From assembly GCA_964276025.1 (NCBI GenBank), contig CAXYDD010000001.1, forward strand, positions 186,001 to 250,000: a DNA stretch of 64,000 bases, written 5' to 3'. The DNA comes from Porticoccus sp964276025 (GTDB lineage Bacteria > Pseudomonadota > Gammaproteobacteria > Pseudomonadales > Porticoccaceae). Below are positions 1 to 9,287 of the stretch, in pieces; the stretch's first letter is position 1; every line of letters starts with the position of its first letter. A program made the position numbers and the translations under genes. Under the pieces are notes generated by a model. The model was given only the letters and a program-made list of their open reading frames with translations. It did not search any database and had not been told where the DNA came from.

Positions 1-704
1 ATTTTGCAGATATTCGGAATAATGGCTTTAATCAAGATAACCCGATCACCGCAAATTTAGAGCAAGTTACTATGGCGTGGAGCTCGCCTATCCTTGTAGA
101 TGAAACGATTAATAGTTCTCGTGAGGTCGTCGAACTGATGAAAAGCTCAGATAAATCATGGCTTTCCGAGGATACTGAAATCATGCCTACAATTGATAAT
201 GATGGTATTGCTCCTTTTGCAATAACAGGAGATTTTTCCTCTCATCTGCTTGGTGTGGCTACCAAAGGAAAATTTACTTCTTTTTTTGCCGGAAAACAGT
301 CACCTATTATCCTTGAGGAGAACGATGAAAAAAGCGTAAATATTTCTCGTGATGTGCTAGAAATATCACCGAATACATCACAAATCATACTCTTTAGTTC
401 TAATGATTTCTTACGTGATCAAACTCTCACGATCGCCAATTCTGCAATTGGAAGTGAATATAGAGGCAGTATGGATCTTATAGCCAATACTATTGACTGG
501 GCTCTTGAGGACGGGGGTCTCCTCAGTATTAGGTCTAGAGGAAAATTCAACAGAACATTGCCATCCATAGATCATGATACGCAATTATTTTGGGAATATC
601 TAAACTATGGGCTTATTATACTTGCACTAGTATTGATAGCGCTAATAAGAGGTTACCGTGAAAAAATCAGGAAGAAGCTATATATATCGGAACTAACTCA
701 ATAA
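1..704 (+). CDS. GldG-like ABC transporter accessory protein, 5'-truncated by window edge
   Basis: The reading frame is open from base 3 with no stop before the first ATG at 72, so the real start lies upstream of the window and this is the C-terminal part. What is visible is a soluble, probably periplasmic region followed by one membrane segment near the C-terminus (about 20 hydrophobic residues ending at a basic RGYREKIRKK stretch). This layout fits the GldG/ABC-2 auxiliary family that works with a permease and ATPase. The next gene, a DUF4340 protein 11 bases downstream, is the usual partner in gammaproteobacteria. Substrate is unknown. The family call rests on layout and neighbour and is moderately sure. 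Confidence 0.6.
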   Translation, partial: FADIRNNGFNQDNPITANLEQVTMAWSSPILVDETINSSREVVELMKSSDKSWLSEDTEIMPTIDNDGIAPFAITGDFSSHLLGVATKGKFTSFFAGKQSPIILEENDEKSVNISRDVLEISPNTSQIILFSSNDFLRDQTLTIANSAIGSEYRGSMDLIANTIDWALEDGGLLSIRSRGKFNRTLPSIDHDTQLFWEYLNYGLIILALVLIALIRGYREKIRKKLYISELTQ

Positions 705-715
705 AGGAAAGGAAA

Positions 716-1660
716 ATGAGACAGCTGAAGTTCTGGCTAATAGGTTTATTGTTTATACAAATAATTGTATCGGGTAGTTTATTTTGGGTGAATTATATTT
801 CATCTTTGGAGAATAAGCCTATCCAATTATTAAACATTGATTGGGCTAATGTGGATAAATTCACCATCGAAGATACAGTTGGAGGGATAACTATACTCAA
901 ATCTGATGATTCATGGCTACTATCAAACCAGGAGCTACCTGTGAGTGATGTCGATATAAATAAATTTTTATACAACTTGATGACACTCAAAACTGGTTGG
1001 CCTATAGCTAGACTCCCATCAAGTCATGAAAGATTTAAGGTATCTGAGAATAAATTTATTAGACGTGTAGAATTATTTTCTAAAAATCAGTCTTTAGGTA
1101 AACTTTTATTTGGTACCTCTATAGGTCTAAGACAGTCAAATGTACGTGCTATTAATGATGACAATATATATAACGCTAAGCTAGATACACTCGATATAAG
1201 TGCTAATATAGAGGACTGGTTTGACAAATCTCTAATTTCCGCAAACGATATCAGTCAAATCAAAGGTCGAAATTATAGCTTAAAAAGAATTGGTGCCATA
1301 TGGCAGTTTGATCAGTCTGGGCCCTCAATACTATTGGGCAAGAGGACACTTGGCAGGCTAGACCAAAGTAAAGTCTCTAATCTAGAGCTGGCACTTACTA
1401 AGTTAAAAATCCATAAGATCACATCATTTAAGCCAAATTCACAAGAAAATATATCTGAAAATTTCAAATTATACGTTGTCGACGATATAGGTGAATGGAC
1501 TTATACTTTTATTAAATTTGATAGAAAATTTTATGTGAATCGTAATGATAGAAAAGAATATTTTACACTGAAAGAAGAGGTTTATAAGAGTATAGCAGCG
1601 ATAACTCAATTGAAATTGCTAGCTGAATCTCCGGAAGTTGCCGAAAGAAATCAAAATTAA
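716..1660 (+). CDS. DUF4340 domain protein
   Basis: A 314-residue protein with one N-terminal membrane segment (residues about 6-28) and a long predicted extracytoplasmic region. Such DUF4340 proteins are encoded next to GldF/GldG-like ABC transporter genes and have no established biochemical role. An AAGGAAAGGA Shine-Dalgarno tract precedes the ATG, and the gap to the upstream gene is 11 bases, so the two are probably co-transcribed. The 3' end overlaps the convergent ycfH stop by four bases. The family call is inferred from recognisable features and context. Confidence 0.65.
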   Translation: MRQLKFWLIGLLFIQIIVSGSLFWVNYISSLENKPIQLLNIDWANVDKFTIEDTVGGITILKSDDSWLLSNQELPVSDVDINKFLYNLMTLKTGWPIARLPSSHERFKVSENKFIRRVELFSKNQSLGKLLFGTSIGLRQSNVRAINDDNIYNAKLDTLDISANIEDWFDKSLISANDISQIKGRNYSLKRIGAIWQFDQSGPSILLGKRTLGRLDQSKVSNLELALTKLKIHKITSFKPNSQENISENFKLYVVDDIGEWTYTFIKFDRKFYVNRNDRKEYFTLKEEVYKSIAAITQLKLLAESPEVAERNQN

Positions 1661-2427
1661 AGGAATAACTCTCTATAGTTATGCGCTGTCTTTTCGCAAA
1701 CTTCTTGTAACGTAACTCCTTTAATTCTTGCTATAGCCTTTGCTACCTCCAAAACATACTTTGGCTCATTTTTTGACCCCCTGAAAGGTACTGGAGCCAA
1801 CCAAGGTGAATCGGTTTCTATTAAAATACGGTCTAAAGGTATTTTTTTGACGGTCTCTCTCAAAGAGCTGGCATTTTTAAAAGTAATAATTCCTGAAAAT
1901 GATATATAAAAATTTAAATCGATTGCATCAAAAGCCATTTTAGGTGTTTCCGTGAAGCAATGCAGAACACCGCCGTATCGTGTATTAGCGTAGTTACGCA
2001 ATATTTCAATAGTTTCAGTTTGAGCTGCTCTTGTATGAACTATAACTGGTTTTCCTAGCCTGTCACCTGCTTTTAAATGAGTGATAAAGCTATTTTTTTG
2101 CCAATCGTTAGATTCCTTTCCATAATAATTATCTAAACCGGTTTCGCCTATAGCTACAACTCTAGAGTTGCTAGCTAGAGATACTAAATCATCAACACTT
2201 GGAACGATCGGGGTATCGTCTTGAAGAGGATGCAGACCAACTGATATATCTACATCAGCATGATCAGCTGTAATTTTAATAATTTTTTTTGAAGACTCTA
2301 TGTCGATACCAACACTCAAGAAGCGCTCTACGCCTGCCTCTCTTGAAGAATTAAGTAAAAGATCAAGTGAATTGTTATAAGCGCTTAAATCTAAATGATC
2401 AAGATGGCAATGTGAGTCTATTAGCAA
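1657..2427 (-). CDS. ycfH: TatD-family metal-dependent DNase YcfH
   Basis: TatD/YcfH hydrolases are TIM-barrel, metal-dependent nucleases. The metal ligands are visible: DSHCHLD at the start, GETGLD, VHTRAA, LHCFTE and the late ETDSPWL aspartate. I place the start at the TTG at 2427, giving 256 residues that begin MLIDSHCHLD, as in E. coli YcfH. AAGGA lies eight bases upstream of it. The ATG at 2460 would add eleven residues with no Shine-Dalgarno. It follows holB, as in E. coli and Pseudomonas. A second TatD-family gene lies at 54397. Confidence 0.9.
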   Translation of the reverse strand: MLIDSHCHLDHLDLSAYNNSLDLLLNSSREAGVERFLSVGIDIESSKKIIKITADHADVDISVGLHPLQDDTPIVPSVDDLVSLASNSRVVAIGETGLDNYYGKESNDWQKNSFITHLKAGDRLGKPVIVHTRAAQTETIEILRNYANTRYGGVLHCFTETPKMAFDAIDLNFYISFSGIITFKNASSLRETVKKIPLDRILIETDSPWLAPVPFRGSKNEPKYVLEVAKAIARIKGVTLQEVCEKTAHNYRELFL

Positions 2428-2490
2428 AATATTAATCCTTATTTTTAAACCTGAAGCCATCTGGTATCGCTAATTGCCTGAAAAGTGTAG

Positions 2491-3443
2491 CTAGCGAGAA
2501 GCGAACAAGTGTTTCCAATTCATAAAGAGCTCTTCCCAAATTAGCTGAAGGTTCGGGTTAGCTGAGCTCTGTATTAATCTTTTAGACTGGAAAAGTTTAT
2601 CCATATAATGAAAAGATAATACTAATGAGGTAATTTTTTCTTTAGATTTTATTTCAGAAACCAGCTTATAGTAGAGCCAATCGATTATTAGCTCAGGATC
2701 ATTCTTTTTATACAGCTCAGCTGCATCAACTGGTGAAGCGTCATTCAAGGCTAAGCTATCCAATAAATCATTAAATTCTCTTCGGGCCTGAATAAAGTCT
2801 GTATCTATTAAATTCATAGCTAAAATAGGACGTCCATTAGCCTGCTCTATTAGCTCATTGATGTCCTGTGCATCAGGAAGCTTTTTCTCCAACCAAAATT
2901 TTACTTTAGACCTATCAGGTATTGGAAAAATTAATTGCTGGCAACGGCTTTTTACAGTGATCAGTAACCTGCTTGGATCATGACAAACTAACATAATTAA
3001 GGTTTTTTCTTTTGGCTCTTCGAGACTCTTGAGTAGAGCGTTGGCAGCGCTTGCATTCATAGACTCAGCTGAACTGATTACTACGACCTTCCAGCCACCC
3101 TGTTGCGATGTTTGAGAAAAAAATGTGTCCAGCTCACGGATACTACCAACATTAATATTTTTCCCCTTAGAGTCTGGCTTTATCGTTATTAAATCTGGGT
3201 GATTACTAGACCTGCTTAAACAGCATGACTTACATTTGCCACAAGGACTTTTTTTGATGCTGATCTACATAAGATAAAGTTAGCAAAAGATAGAGCAAAA
3301 TTCTGTTTACCTATACAGCTAGGACCAATCAAATTAATAGCATGAGGCAGTTTTTCAGAATCCATTTGGGAAATTAGTCGCTCCCACTGCATATTTTGCC
3401 AAGGAAAATGAACATCTAGCTCACTTTTAAGATTTGACTGCAT
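2491..3443 (-). CDS. holB: DNA polymerase III delta-prime subunit, single-base frameshift
   Basis: Delta-prime is the stator subunit of the clamp loader. The frame starting at 3443 holds the N-terminus with GPSCIGK and stops after 75 residues. A second frame continues without a gap through a four-cysteine zinc module (CGKCKSCC), ISSAESM, NALLKSLEEP and the SRC box (VKSRCQQL) to 2491. The frames join at an A7 run on the coding strand (3249-3255). Eight A's, or a -1 slip on the A7, restores a product of about 317 residues, near the family's usual 330. Causes could be a sequencing indel, slippage during transcription or translation, or true inactivation. holB is normally essential, so inactivation is least likely. 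Confidence 0.85.
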
Positions 3444-3446
3444 ACT

Positions 3447-4085
3447 TTATAGTATCCTTTTCAAAAAATTCTCAAGAACTTTTTCAATTTCTAACTCAAC
3501 ATGATCTAGATTTTTAGAGGCGTCGATCACTTTATACTGTTTTGGAAATTTTTTTGATCTATTGATATAGCTTTTTCTCACTCTATCAAAAAATTCTATT
3601 TTTTCCTGTTCAAAACGATCTGGTTTACTTCTGTTTAAGGCTCTTTTAAGGCCATCTTCAACTGGTATATCTAAGAGTAATGTCAAGTCTGGCCTTAACG
3701 TACCTTGAACAAAATCTTCTAAAAGCGAAATTTTTTTATCGGGTACACCTCGACCACCACCCTGATAGGCAAAAGATGCATCTGTGAATCGATCACATAA
3801 AACCCATTTACCTTGATTTAAGCTTGGTAATATAACTCGAGATAAATGTTGTGCCCTAGCGGCAAACATTAAAAGAAGTTCTGTATTTTCACTTATGAGT
3901 TCGTCGTTTGGAGTCAACAAAAGCTCACGAATATTTTCAGCTAATGGGGTTCCCCCAGGTTCACGTGTTGAGGTGTATTCAATATTTTTTTTCTTTAACC
4001 AATTTTCTATAAATAGCATATTAGTGGTTTTGCCAACCCCTTCCCCTCCTTCAACAGTTACGAGCATGCCTAATTGTTTATTCAT
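3447..4085 (-). CDS. tmk: Thymidylate kinase
   Basis: Phosphorylates dTMP to dTDP with ATP, the last committed step of dTTP supply. The 212-residue protein has the P-loop EGGEGVGKTT (residues 12-21), REPGGTP, the CDRF motif of the substrate site and a glycine-rich GGGRG lid. It ends three bases before the holB start, so the two are translationally close, as in E. coli and Pseudomonas. The gene that usually precedes tmk in those genomes, mltG, is absent here. Confidence 0.96.
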   Translation of the reverse strand: MNKQLGMLVTVEGGEGVGKTTNMLFIENWLKKKNIEYTSTREPGGTPLAENIRELLLTPNDELISENTELLLMFAARAQHLSRVILPSLNQGKWVLCDRFTDASFAYQGGGRGVPDKKISLLEDFVQGTLRPDLTLLLDIPVEDGLKRALNRSKPDRFEQEKIEFFDRVRKSYINRSKKFPKQYKVIDASKNLDHVELEIEKVLENFLKRIL

Positions 4086-4136
4086 AAATACGAGCCTTAC
4101 TAAAAAAAGTAATGTAGCAACAATGATCTTTAGTTC

Positions 4137-4982
4137 TTATCGATAACATGAAAAATTTTCACATAATTTTATATTTATTTTTTTTGTCTCTTTTCCTAAT
4201 AAGAATGTACATAGATTTTCGACGGAGACCACAGGAACAATCCCATTAATAGAGTTACAAACAAAAACCTCATCTGCTAATAAAAAGGTATCGATACTCA
4301 AGTTAACCTCTTTGATCTTAAAACCAGCAGATGGCAGCAGTATATTCACCAAATATTGTCGCATAACCCCTGAAACCCCACATTTATCGGTTTTTGGAGT
4401 TACCCAGATTCCATCTTTAAAAATAAAAATATTATTACTCGTACACTCAATTATATTATCATCTTGATCTAACATTAACCCGTCATAAAAGCCTTCAGAC
4501 CACTCTGCTCTTGCGATTATTTGATCAAGCCGATTCAAATGCTTTAAACCACCCAATATAGGTGTATGGGGCAACCGATACTTGCACTTCTTTAAGGTAA
4601 CTCCTTCCCTTCTATTAGATAAAGGGATAGGTGTAACAGGAAACCATTGCATTATGTAACAAGTGTCAACTGGTTTAGAATATGCATAACCTCTTTGGCT
4701 ACTACCAGCTGTAATAATTATTTTTATAATCCCCTCAAGTGGGCATAACTTAAGGAGATCATAAAAGTATTTTTCTATAGAAGTTTTATCGACAGATATA
4801 CCTAAAATTTTAGCGCCACTCATTAGTCGATCTATATGTAGATCGAGCAGGGAGGGAAAATCCCCTGAAACTCTTATTGTTTCGAATAATCCATGACCAT
4901 AAGCAAGACCTCGATCCATTATCGAAACTTTGGTTTCCATTTCACCATTTATTGTACATAGGGAGTTATAATCATTTTTCAT
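4137..4982 (-). CDS. pabC: Aminodeoxychorismate lyase (class IV PLP enzyme)
   Basis: Converts 4-amino-4-deoxychorismate to 4-aminobenzoate and pyruvate for folate synthesis. The 281-residue protein shows the class IV fold signatures: DRGLAYGHGLFET near residue 23, the PLP lysine in GGLKHLNRL (K147) and the glutamate of IIECTSNN (E179). Branched-chain or D-amino-acid aminotransferases are the alternative class IV members. The position between acpP and tmk strongly favours pabC. fabF, which usually separates acpP from pabC, is missing. Confidence 0.88.
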   Translation of the reverse strand: MKNDYNSLCTINGEMETKVSIMDRGLAYGHGLFETIRVSGDFPSLLDLHIDRLMSGAKILGISVDKTSIEKYFYDLLKLCPLEGIIKIIITAGSSQRGYAYSKPVDTCYIMQWFPVTPIPLSNRREGVTLKKCKYRLPHTPILGGLKHLNRLDQIIARAEWSEGFYDGLMLDQDDNIIECTSNNIFIFKDGIWVTPKTDKCGVSGVMRQYLVNILLPSAGFKIKEVNLSIDTFLLADEVFVCNSINGIVPVVSVENLCTFLLGKETKKINIKLCENFSCYR

Positions 4983-5020
4983 GTCTAATTAAAACAAAAA
5001 TAAAAAAAAATTGCAGGCAT

Positions 5021-5052
5021 AAAAAAACCGCTATCGAAAGCGGTTTTTTCTT
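5021..5052 (-). terminator. Rho-independent terminator downstream of acpP
   Basis: An inverted repeat pairs AAAAAACCGCT with AGCGGTTTTTT around a small loop, with a T run at the 3' side on the minus strand and A/T runs on both sides. It lies 14 bases past the acpP stop and before pabC. It should cap the abundant acpP transcript and reduce read-through into pabC. It is symmetrical enough to work in either direction. Confidence 0.85.
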
Positions 5053-5065
5053 AAACGTTCCTAGA

Positions 5066-5302
5066 CTATGTAAGATTAGAATTAATATAATCAATAGCGT
5101 TTTGAACAGTCGCTATCTTTTCAGCATCCTCATCAGGTATCTCTGTGTCAAACTCTTCCTCTAAAGCCATTATCAGCTCAACAGTATCTAAAGAGTCAGC
5201 TCCAAGATCCTCGACAAAAGAGGATGATGATTTGACATCTGCTTCTTTGACACCTAGTTGCTCTGCAACCATTTTTGCTACGCGTTCTTCGATGCTACTC
5301 AT
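5066..5302 (-). CDS. acpP: Acyl carrier protein
   Basis: Carries growing acyl chains on a 4'-phosphopantetheine arm during fatty acid synthesis. The 78-residue acidic protein has the GADSLDTVEL attachment motif with Ser37 as the modified residue. The 217-base gap upstream (5303-5519, to the fabG stop) probably holds a dedicated acpP promoter. A strong terminator follows, fitting a highly expressed monocistronic message as in other gammaproteobacteria. Confidence 0.98.
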   Translation of the reverse strand: MSSIEERVAKMVAEQLGVKEADVKSSSSFVEDLGADSLDTVELIMALEEEFDTEIPDEDAEKIATVQNAIDYINSNLT

Positions 5303-5519
5303 GATATGTGTAATCTCCTATGACTTGAAGTAACTAACTTTGTATTCCAATCTAAGTTAGATACTTTTAATTGCAAAAGTTCCAAAAAAAAATTTACCCG
5401 TTATTGGGTGCAAATAAAGTAACCTAAATATTTCATTATAAAGTTGCATTTTACATAGAAATAACACGCCTTGTAAGCATTTCATTAAAATACATTATTT
5501 TACGTTATATAACATATGT

Positions 5520-6263
5520 TTATGGCATATACATACCACCATTAACGTGTATATTTTCGCCAGTAATGTATGCCCCTGTGTCTCCAGCGAGGAAATTTAC
5601 AACCTCTGCTACCTCATCAGGGTTTCCAAATCTACCTAATGGAACTGCAGTTAAAAGTGCATCGCGACTTGCGTCTGGCAAATTTTTAGTCATATCTGTA
5701 TCTATAAAACCCGGAGATACACAATTAACAGTAATATTTCTTGGACCTAATTCTCTGGCTAATGATTTAGTAAACCCGAGTATTCCTGCTTTTGTAGCCG
5801 AATAGTTAGTCTGTCCTGGATTGCCAGTTGAGCCAACAACAGAACCAATTGTAATGATTCTACCCCAACGAGCCTTAGTCATACCTCTAAGACAGGCTTT
5901 AGAGAGGCGATAAATAGCATTTAGGTTTGTATCCATAACATCTAGCCACTCTTCATCTTTCATGCGCAATAAAATATTATCTTTAGTGATTCCAGCATTA
6001 TTGACTAAAATCAAAGGAGCTTCATATTTGGTTTTAATTAACTCCATAATATTATCGATCGAGTCTTTGTCACTAACATCTAGTATATGTCCCTCACCTT
6101 TTATATTCTGGCTTTCAAACCGTTCTGATATTTTCTTTGCACCATCATTGCTAGTTGCTGTAGCAACAACTGTTGACCCCAGTGACCCTAGGTTGTCTGC
6201 AATTGCAGCGCCTATACCTCTGCTTGCTCCAGTTACTAGTATAACTTTATCTTTAAAATTCAT
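5520..6263 (-). CDS. fabG: 3-oxoacyl-ACP reductase
   Basis: NADPH-dependent reduction of 3-oxoacyl-ACP in the elongation cycle. The 247-residue short-chain dehydrogenase shows TGASRGIG (residues 11-18), NNAG (88-91), catalytic Ser141 and the YSATK motif with Tyr154 and Lys158. It lies between fabD and acpP in the standard order, 35 bases after fabD. The length is normal for FabG. Confidence 0.97.
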   Translation of the reverse strand: MNFKDKVILVTGASRGIGAAIADNLGSLGSTVVATATSNDGAKKISERFESQNIKGEGHILDVSDKDSIDNIMELIKTKYEAPLILVNNAGITKDNILLRMKDEEWLDVMDTNLNAIYRLSKACLRGMTKARWGRIITIGSVVGSTGNPGQTNYSATKAGILGFTKSLARELGPRNITVNCVSPGFIDTDMTKNLPDASRDALLTAVPLGRFGNPDEVAEVVNFLAGDTGAYITGENIHVNGGMYMP

Positions 6264-6298
6264 ATTAAAACCCTTTTAATAAACTAATGCTTTTTAAA

Positions 6299-7249
6299 CT
6301 AAAGACTAGACAAAGTCTGACTCAATAAAGAGGCATCTTCGGTAGAGTATGTTTGCAAAGAACTGTTAATTCTCTTACATAAACCACTTAAAACTTTTCC
6401 AGTACCACATTCGACGATATCAGTAACCCCTTCATTTGCCATGGTTTCAACACAATCAACCCATAATACAGGCTTAAAAATTTGTTCTATCATAAGCTTT
6501 TTAATAGATTCTGGTTCTGATTGAATTTTAGCATTTACATTATGAACTATAGGTATCGTCGGTGCAGAAAATTTTACTGTATTTATATCCTTAGATAATT
6601 TTTCTGCGGCTGGCTTCATTAAGTTGGTATGAAAGGGTGCGCTTACTGGTATTGGTAGTATTCTTTTTGCACCTGCGTGCTTGCATCTTATCATGGCTCT
6701 ATCAACAGCTTCTGTATTACCAGCTATAACCACCTGCCCTGGTGAATTAAAATTAACTGCGGCAACCTCTTGACCTTTGCAGCTTTCCAGACAAGCAATC
6801 TTAATAGCCTCATCATCTAAACCAATAACTGCCGCCATGGCGCCCTCTCCTAAGGGAACTGCATCTTGCATATAGGCTCCCCTTTTTCTCACTAACCGAA
6901 CAGCATCATCAAAATTTATAACGTCTGAACAAACAAGAGCAGACCATTCACCTAAGCTATGCCCAGCCATATATGAAGGAGAAGGGCCACCTAATTGGCA
7001 CCATAATCTCCATATCGCTACACTAGCTGTAAGTAAAAGCGGTTGTGTGCGCTCAGTTAGCATAATATCTTCTTTGGTTCCATTCTGTGATAAATCCCAT
7101 AGATCATATAAAAGAACATCGGAGGCCTCATTAAAAGTCTCTAATATGACTGAATGATTTCTTGCCAAATCAGATAGCATTCCTACTTTTTGTGAGCCCT
7201 GACCCGGAAAAATTAAACCTAGGCTTATACATAAAGTATTTTTTTTCAT
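6299..7249 (-). CDS. fabD: Malonyl-CoA:ACP transacylase
   Basis: Loads malonyl groups from CoA onto ACP. The 316-residue protein has the oxyanion motif FPGQGSQ (residues 14-20), the nucleophile elbow GHSLGE with Ser98, and His207 in SAPFHT. It follows plsX directly with no fabH between them. That matches Pseudomonas rather than E. coli, so the initiating ketoacyl synthase must be encoded elsewhere. Confidence 0.97.
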   Translation of the reverse strand: MKKNTLCISLGLIFPGQGSQKVGMLSDLARNHSVILETFNEASDVLLYDLWDLSQNGTKEDIMLTERTQPLLLTASVAIWRLWCQLGGPSPSYMAGHSLGEWSALVCSDVINFDDAVRLVRKRGAYMQDAVPLGEGAMAAVIGLDDEAIKIACLESCKGQEVAAVNFNSPGQVVIAGNTEAVDRAMIRCKHAGAKRILPIPVSAPFHTNLMKPAAEKLSKDINTVKFSAPTIPIVHNVNAKIQSEPESIKKLMIEQIFKPVLWVDCVETMANEGVTDIVECGTGKVLSGLCKRINSSLQTYSTEDASLLSQTLSSL

Positions 7250-7302
7250 CTAAAACCCCAATATTATAAATTTTTGAAAAAATAACCTTCCTCTGTAGCA
7301 TT

Positions 7303-8319
7303 TCAATTTAAGAATGCTTTTTCAATCCTACCAGGGAGATCGTTTTTGACTTCAAGCGTCGCTGAATTAAGTGCAGAATAAAAACCGTCAATGTTCGTAC
7401 CTCCATGACTTTTTATAACCACTTTATTTAGACCCAAAAAGCTTGCACCATCGTATCGACTGGGATCTAGCTTTTTATAAAACTTCTTTAAAGATCTATT
7501 AGCTATAAATTTTCCAAGCCTACCGAGACAAGTAAGAGATAATTCTTTATTCAAATATTGATGTGATAATGTAGCAAAACCTTCCATTATTTTTATAGTT
7601 ATATTACCAGTAAATCCGTCGCATACTACAATATCTACCTTGTCCGTAAAAATAGAGCTTCCCTCAATAAAACCAAGGTAATTTATATTTTTATCAGCCT
7701 TAGCTAATTTTGCAGCTTTCCAAAGCTCTTCGTGACCCTTGTTCTCTTCGACGCCGATATTTAGTATAGCTACGCTGGGAAAATCGACATGATGAACCAG
7801 TGAAACCATACTTGAGGCCATTAGTGAAAACTGATGCAATTTTTCTCCTGAACAAGCTACATTAGCACCCAGGTCTAATAGGTAAGTGTAGCCATTTAAT
7901 GTCGGGATTTTTGAACAGATAGCTGGTCGATTTATACCGCTTATGCAACCAAGTTGCGACATAGAAATAGCCATTAGAGCACCAGTGTTTCCGGAGCTAA
8001 TACAGGCTTTATTGGTACCGTTAGAGAGCGATTCTATTGCGCGCCACATTGATGATTTTTTTTGATTTCTTAAAGAAAAAGAAGGCTTTTCATTCATTGA
8101 GACTTCAGATTTACAATGAAAAACTTCAAAGCGATCATTTAAAATCTTTGTGAGGTCTGGATGAGCTCTGAGCTCTTTATTTATTTGAGTCGAGTCACCA
8201 TAAAAATTAATAAATACTGAAGGATTATTTTTTAGAAAAAAAAGGGATGCAGGGATTGTGACTTGAACTCCAGAGTCACCACCCATTACGTCAACTGCTA
8301 AGCGCAAGATATCAGTCAA
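7303..8319 (-). CDS. plsX: Phosphate acyltransferase PlsX
   Basis: Makes acyl-phosphate from acyl-ACP for phospholipid synthesis (PlsX/PlsY route). The 338-residue protein begins with the typical LAVDVMGGD block and has SSGNTGAL and the C-terminal GASFLGLNKVVIKSHG region. The start appears to be TTG at 8319. An internal TTG nearer DVMGGD is possible, and no clear Shine-Dalgarno separates them. It sits between rpmF and fabD in a conserved order. Confidence 0.95.
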   Translation of the reverse strand: MTDILRLAVDVMGGDSGVQVTIPASLFFLKNNPSVFINFYGDSTQINKELRAHPDLTKILNDRFEVFHCKSEVSMNEKPSFSLRNQKKSSMWRAIESLSNGTNKACISSGNTGALMAISMSQLGCISGINRPAICSKIPTLNGYTYLLDLGANVACSGEKLHQFSLMASSMVSLVHHVDFPSVAILNIGVEENKGHEELWKAAKLAKADKNINYLGFIEGSSIFTDKVDIVVCDGFTGNITIKIMEGFATLSHQYLNKELSLTCLGRLGKFIANRSLKKFYKKLDPSRYDGASFLGLNKVVIKSHGGTNIDGFYSALNSATLEVKNDLPGRIEKAFLN

Positions 8320-8345
8320 AAAATTATTAACAATTTAAAGTGCAA

Positions 8346-8525
8346 TTAGTCGCTGGAAACTTCAGCAATTTTTTTTCCACGATAAAAACCGTCAGCGGTC
8401 ACATGGTGCCTGTGATGTTTTTCACCGCTAACAGAATCAGTAGATAATGTTGGTTCTGATAGAGCATCATGAGATCGACGCATGCCACGCCTGGCTCTAG
8501 TTACCTTACTTTTTTGAACTGCCAT
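8346..8525 (-). CDS. rpmF: 50S ribosomal protein L32
   Basis: A 59-residue basic protein starting MAVQKSKVTRARRGMRRSHD, which is diagnostic for L32, and continuing with GEKHHRHHVTADGFYRGKK. The usual zinc-type cysteines of some L32 proteins are not present, as in many gammaproteobacteria. AGGAG lies seven bases before the ATG. It sits between yceD and plsX, the conserved arrangement that links ribosome and lipid synthesis. Confidence 0.96.
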   Translation of the reverse strand: MAVQKSKVTRARRGMRRSHDALSEPTLSTDSVSGEKHHRHHVTADGFYRGKKIAEVSSD

Positions 8526-8544
8526 GGGTTACTCCTAATAATAA

Positions 8545-9099
8545 TTATTCTTCTATTGTTTTACCTTTGAGACTCTTTAGAACCTCAAATGGACTACTTT
8601 TCGTCTTAACTTCTTTAGTTTTATTGTTTAATCCTTTAGATACAATCTTTGTATCTAAAGGATTACATTCCTCTTTCTTATGATAGGCAATAAAAGGTAA
8701 TGCCAATAATAACTCATCCTGGATTAAATCTATTAAATTACCTTTATCCTCAGGTAAAATCCATGCTTCTAAGTTTTTAGGGAGTGCATCTGCTTCTTCC
8801 TCAGACCATACAATGCAAAGGATTGTATCACACTCTAGCTGAAGCGGCATCGAAGATAGACACCTCTGACAAATAACTTTTACTGACCCAGAAGCTTTTA
8901 TGTTTACAATTTTTCGACCTTGATCCTCTAAATAAAAAGATAAGCTAACGTTTATTGAGGAGTTTATTTCTTTTACAGCTTCTTTGACTCTACTACAGAG
9001 GTGGGCATCAACCGAGCCGGTCAATGTTTTCCCCTGTATTGATAGCCGTCTTGGATCGACATGTTGGGGTAGATGGTTATATTTTTCACTGATTGGCAT
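8545..9099 (-). CDS. yceD: YceD family protein (DUF177), 23S rRNA accumulation protein
   Basis: YceD proteins are small DUF177 proteins linked in E. coli to 23S rRNA accumulation. Their mechanism is unclear. The 184-residue protein has the family's CxxC signature (VICQRCLSSMPLQLEC, mid-protein) and the PRRL start region. It lies 19 bases upstream of rpmF, the usual partner, and is divergent from maf over a 188-base gap that should hold both promoters. Confidence 0.9.
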   Translation of the reverse strand: MPISEKYNHLPQHVDPRRLSIQGKTLTGSVDAHLCSRVKEAVKEINSSINVSLSFYLEDQGRKIVNIKASGSVKVICQRCLSSMPLQLECDTILCIVWSEEEADALPKNLEAWILPEDKGNLIDLIQDELLLALPFIAYHKKEECNPLDTKIVSKGLNNKTKEVKTKSSPFEVLKSLKGKTIEE

Positions 9100-9287
9100 A
9101 GTCGGGCAATAATAGTGATGCCATCTGACCCTGTCAAAGAAAAAATTTATAAAAACTAATTATATAAGTCATTAAAATCAAATAAATACATTTTAAAAGT
9201 ATATTTGTTTAACAAAAATCAGTTTAATGCTCTTTAATTTATAAATATCTATAAAAAATTTTCTTTTGCGAACTAATAGAGTATTTT

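Noticed and set aside
2461..2490. A possible missing PilZ gene between holB and ycfH as in Pseudomonas
   Set aside because: Only 30-60 bases separate the genes, so no coding remnant can be present.
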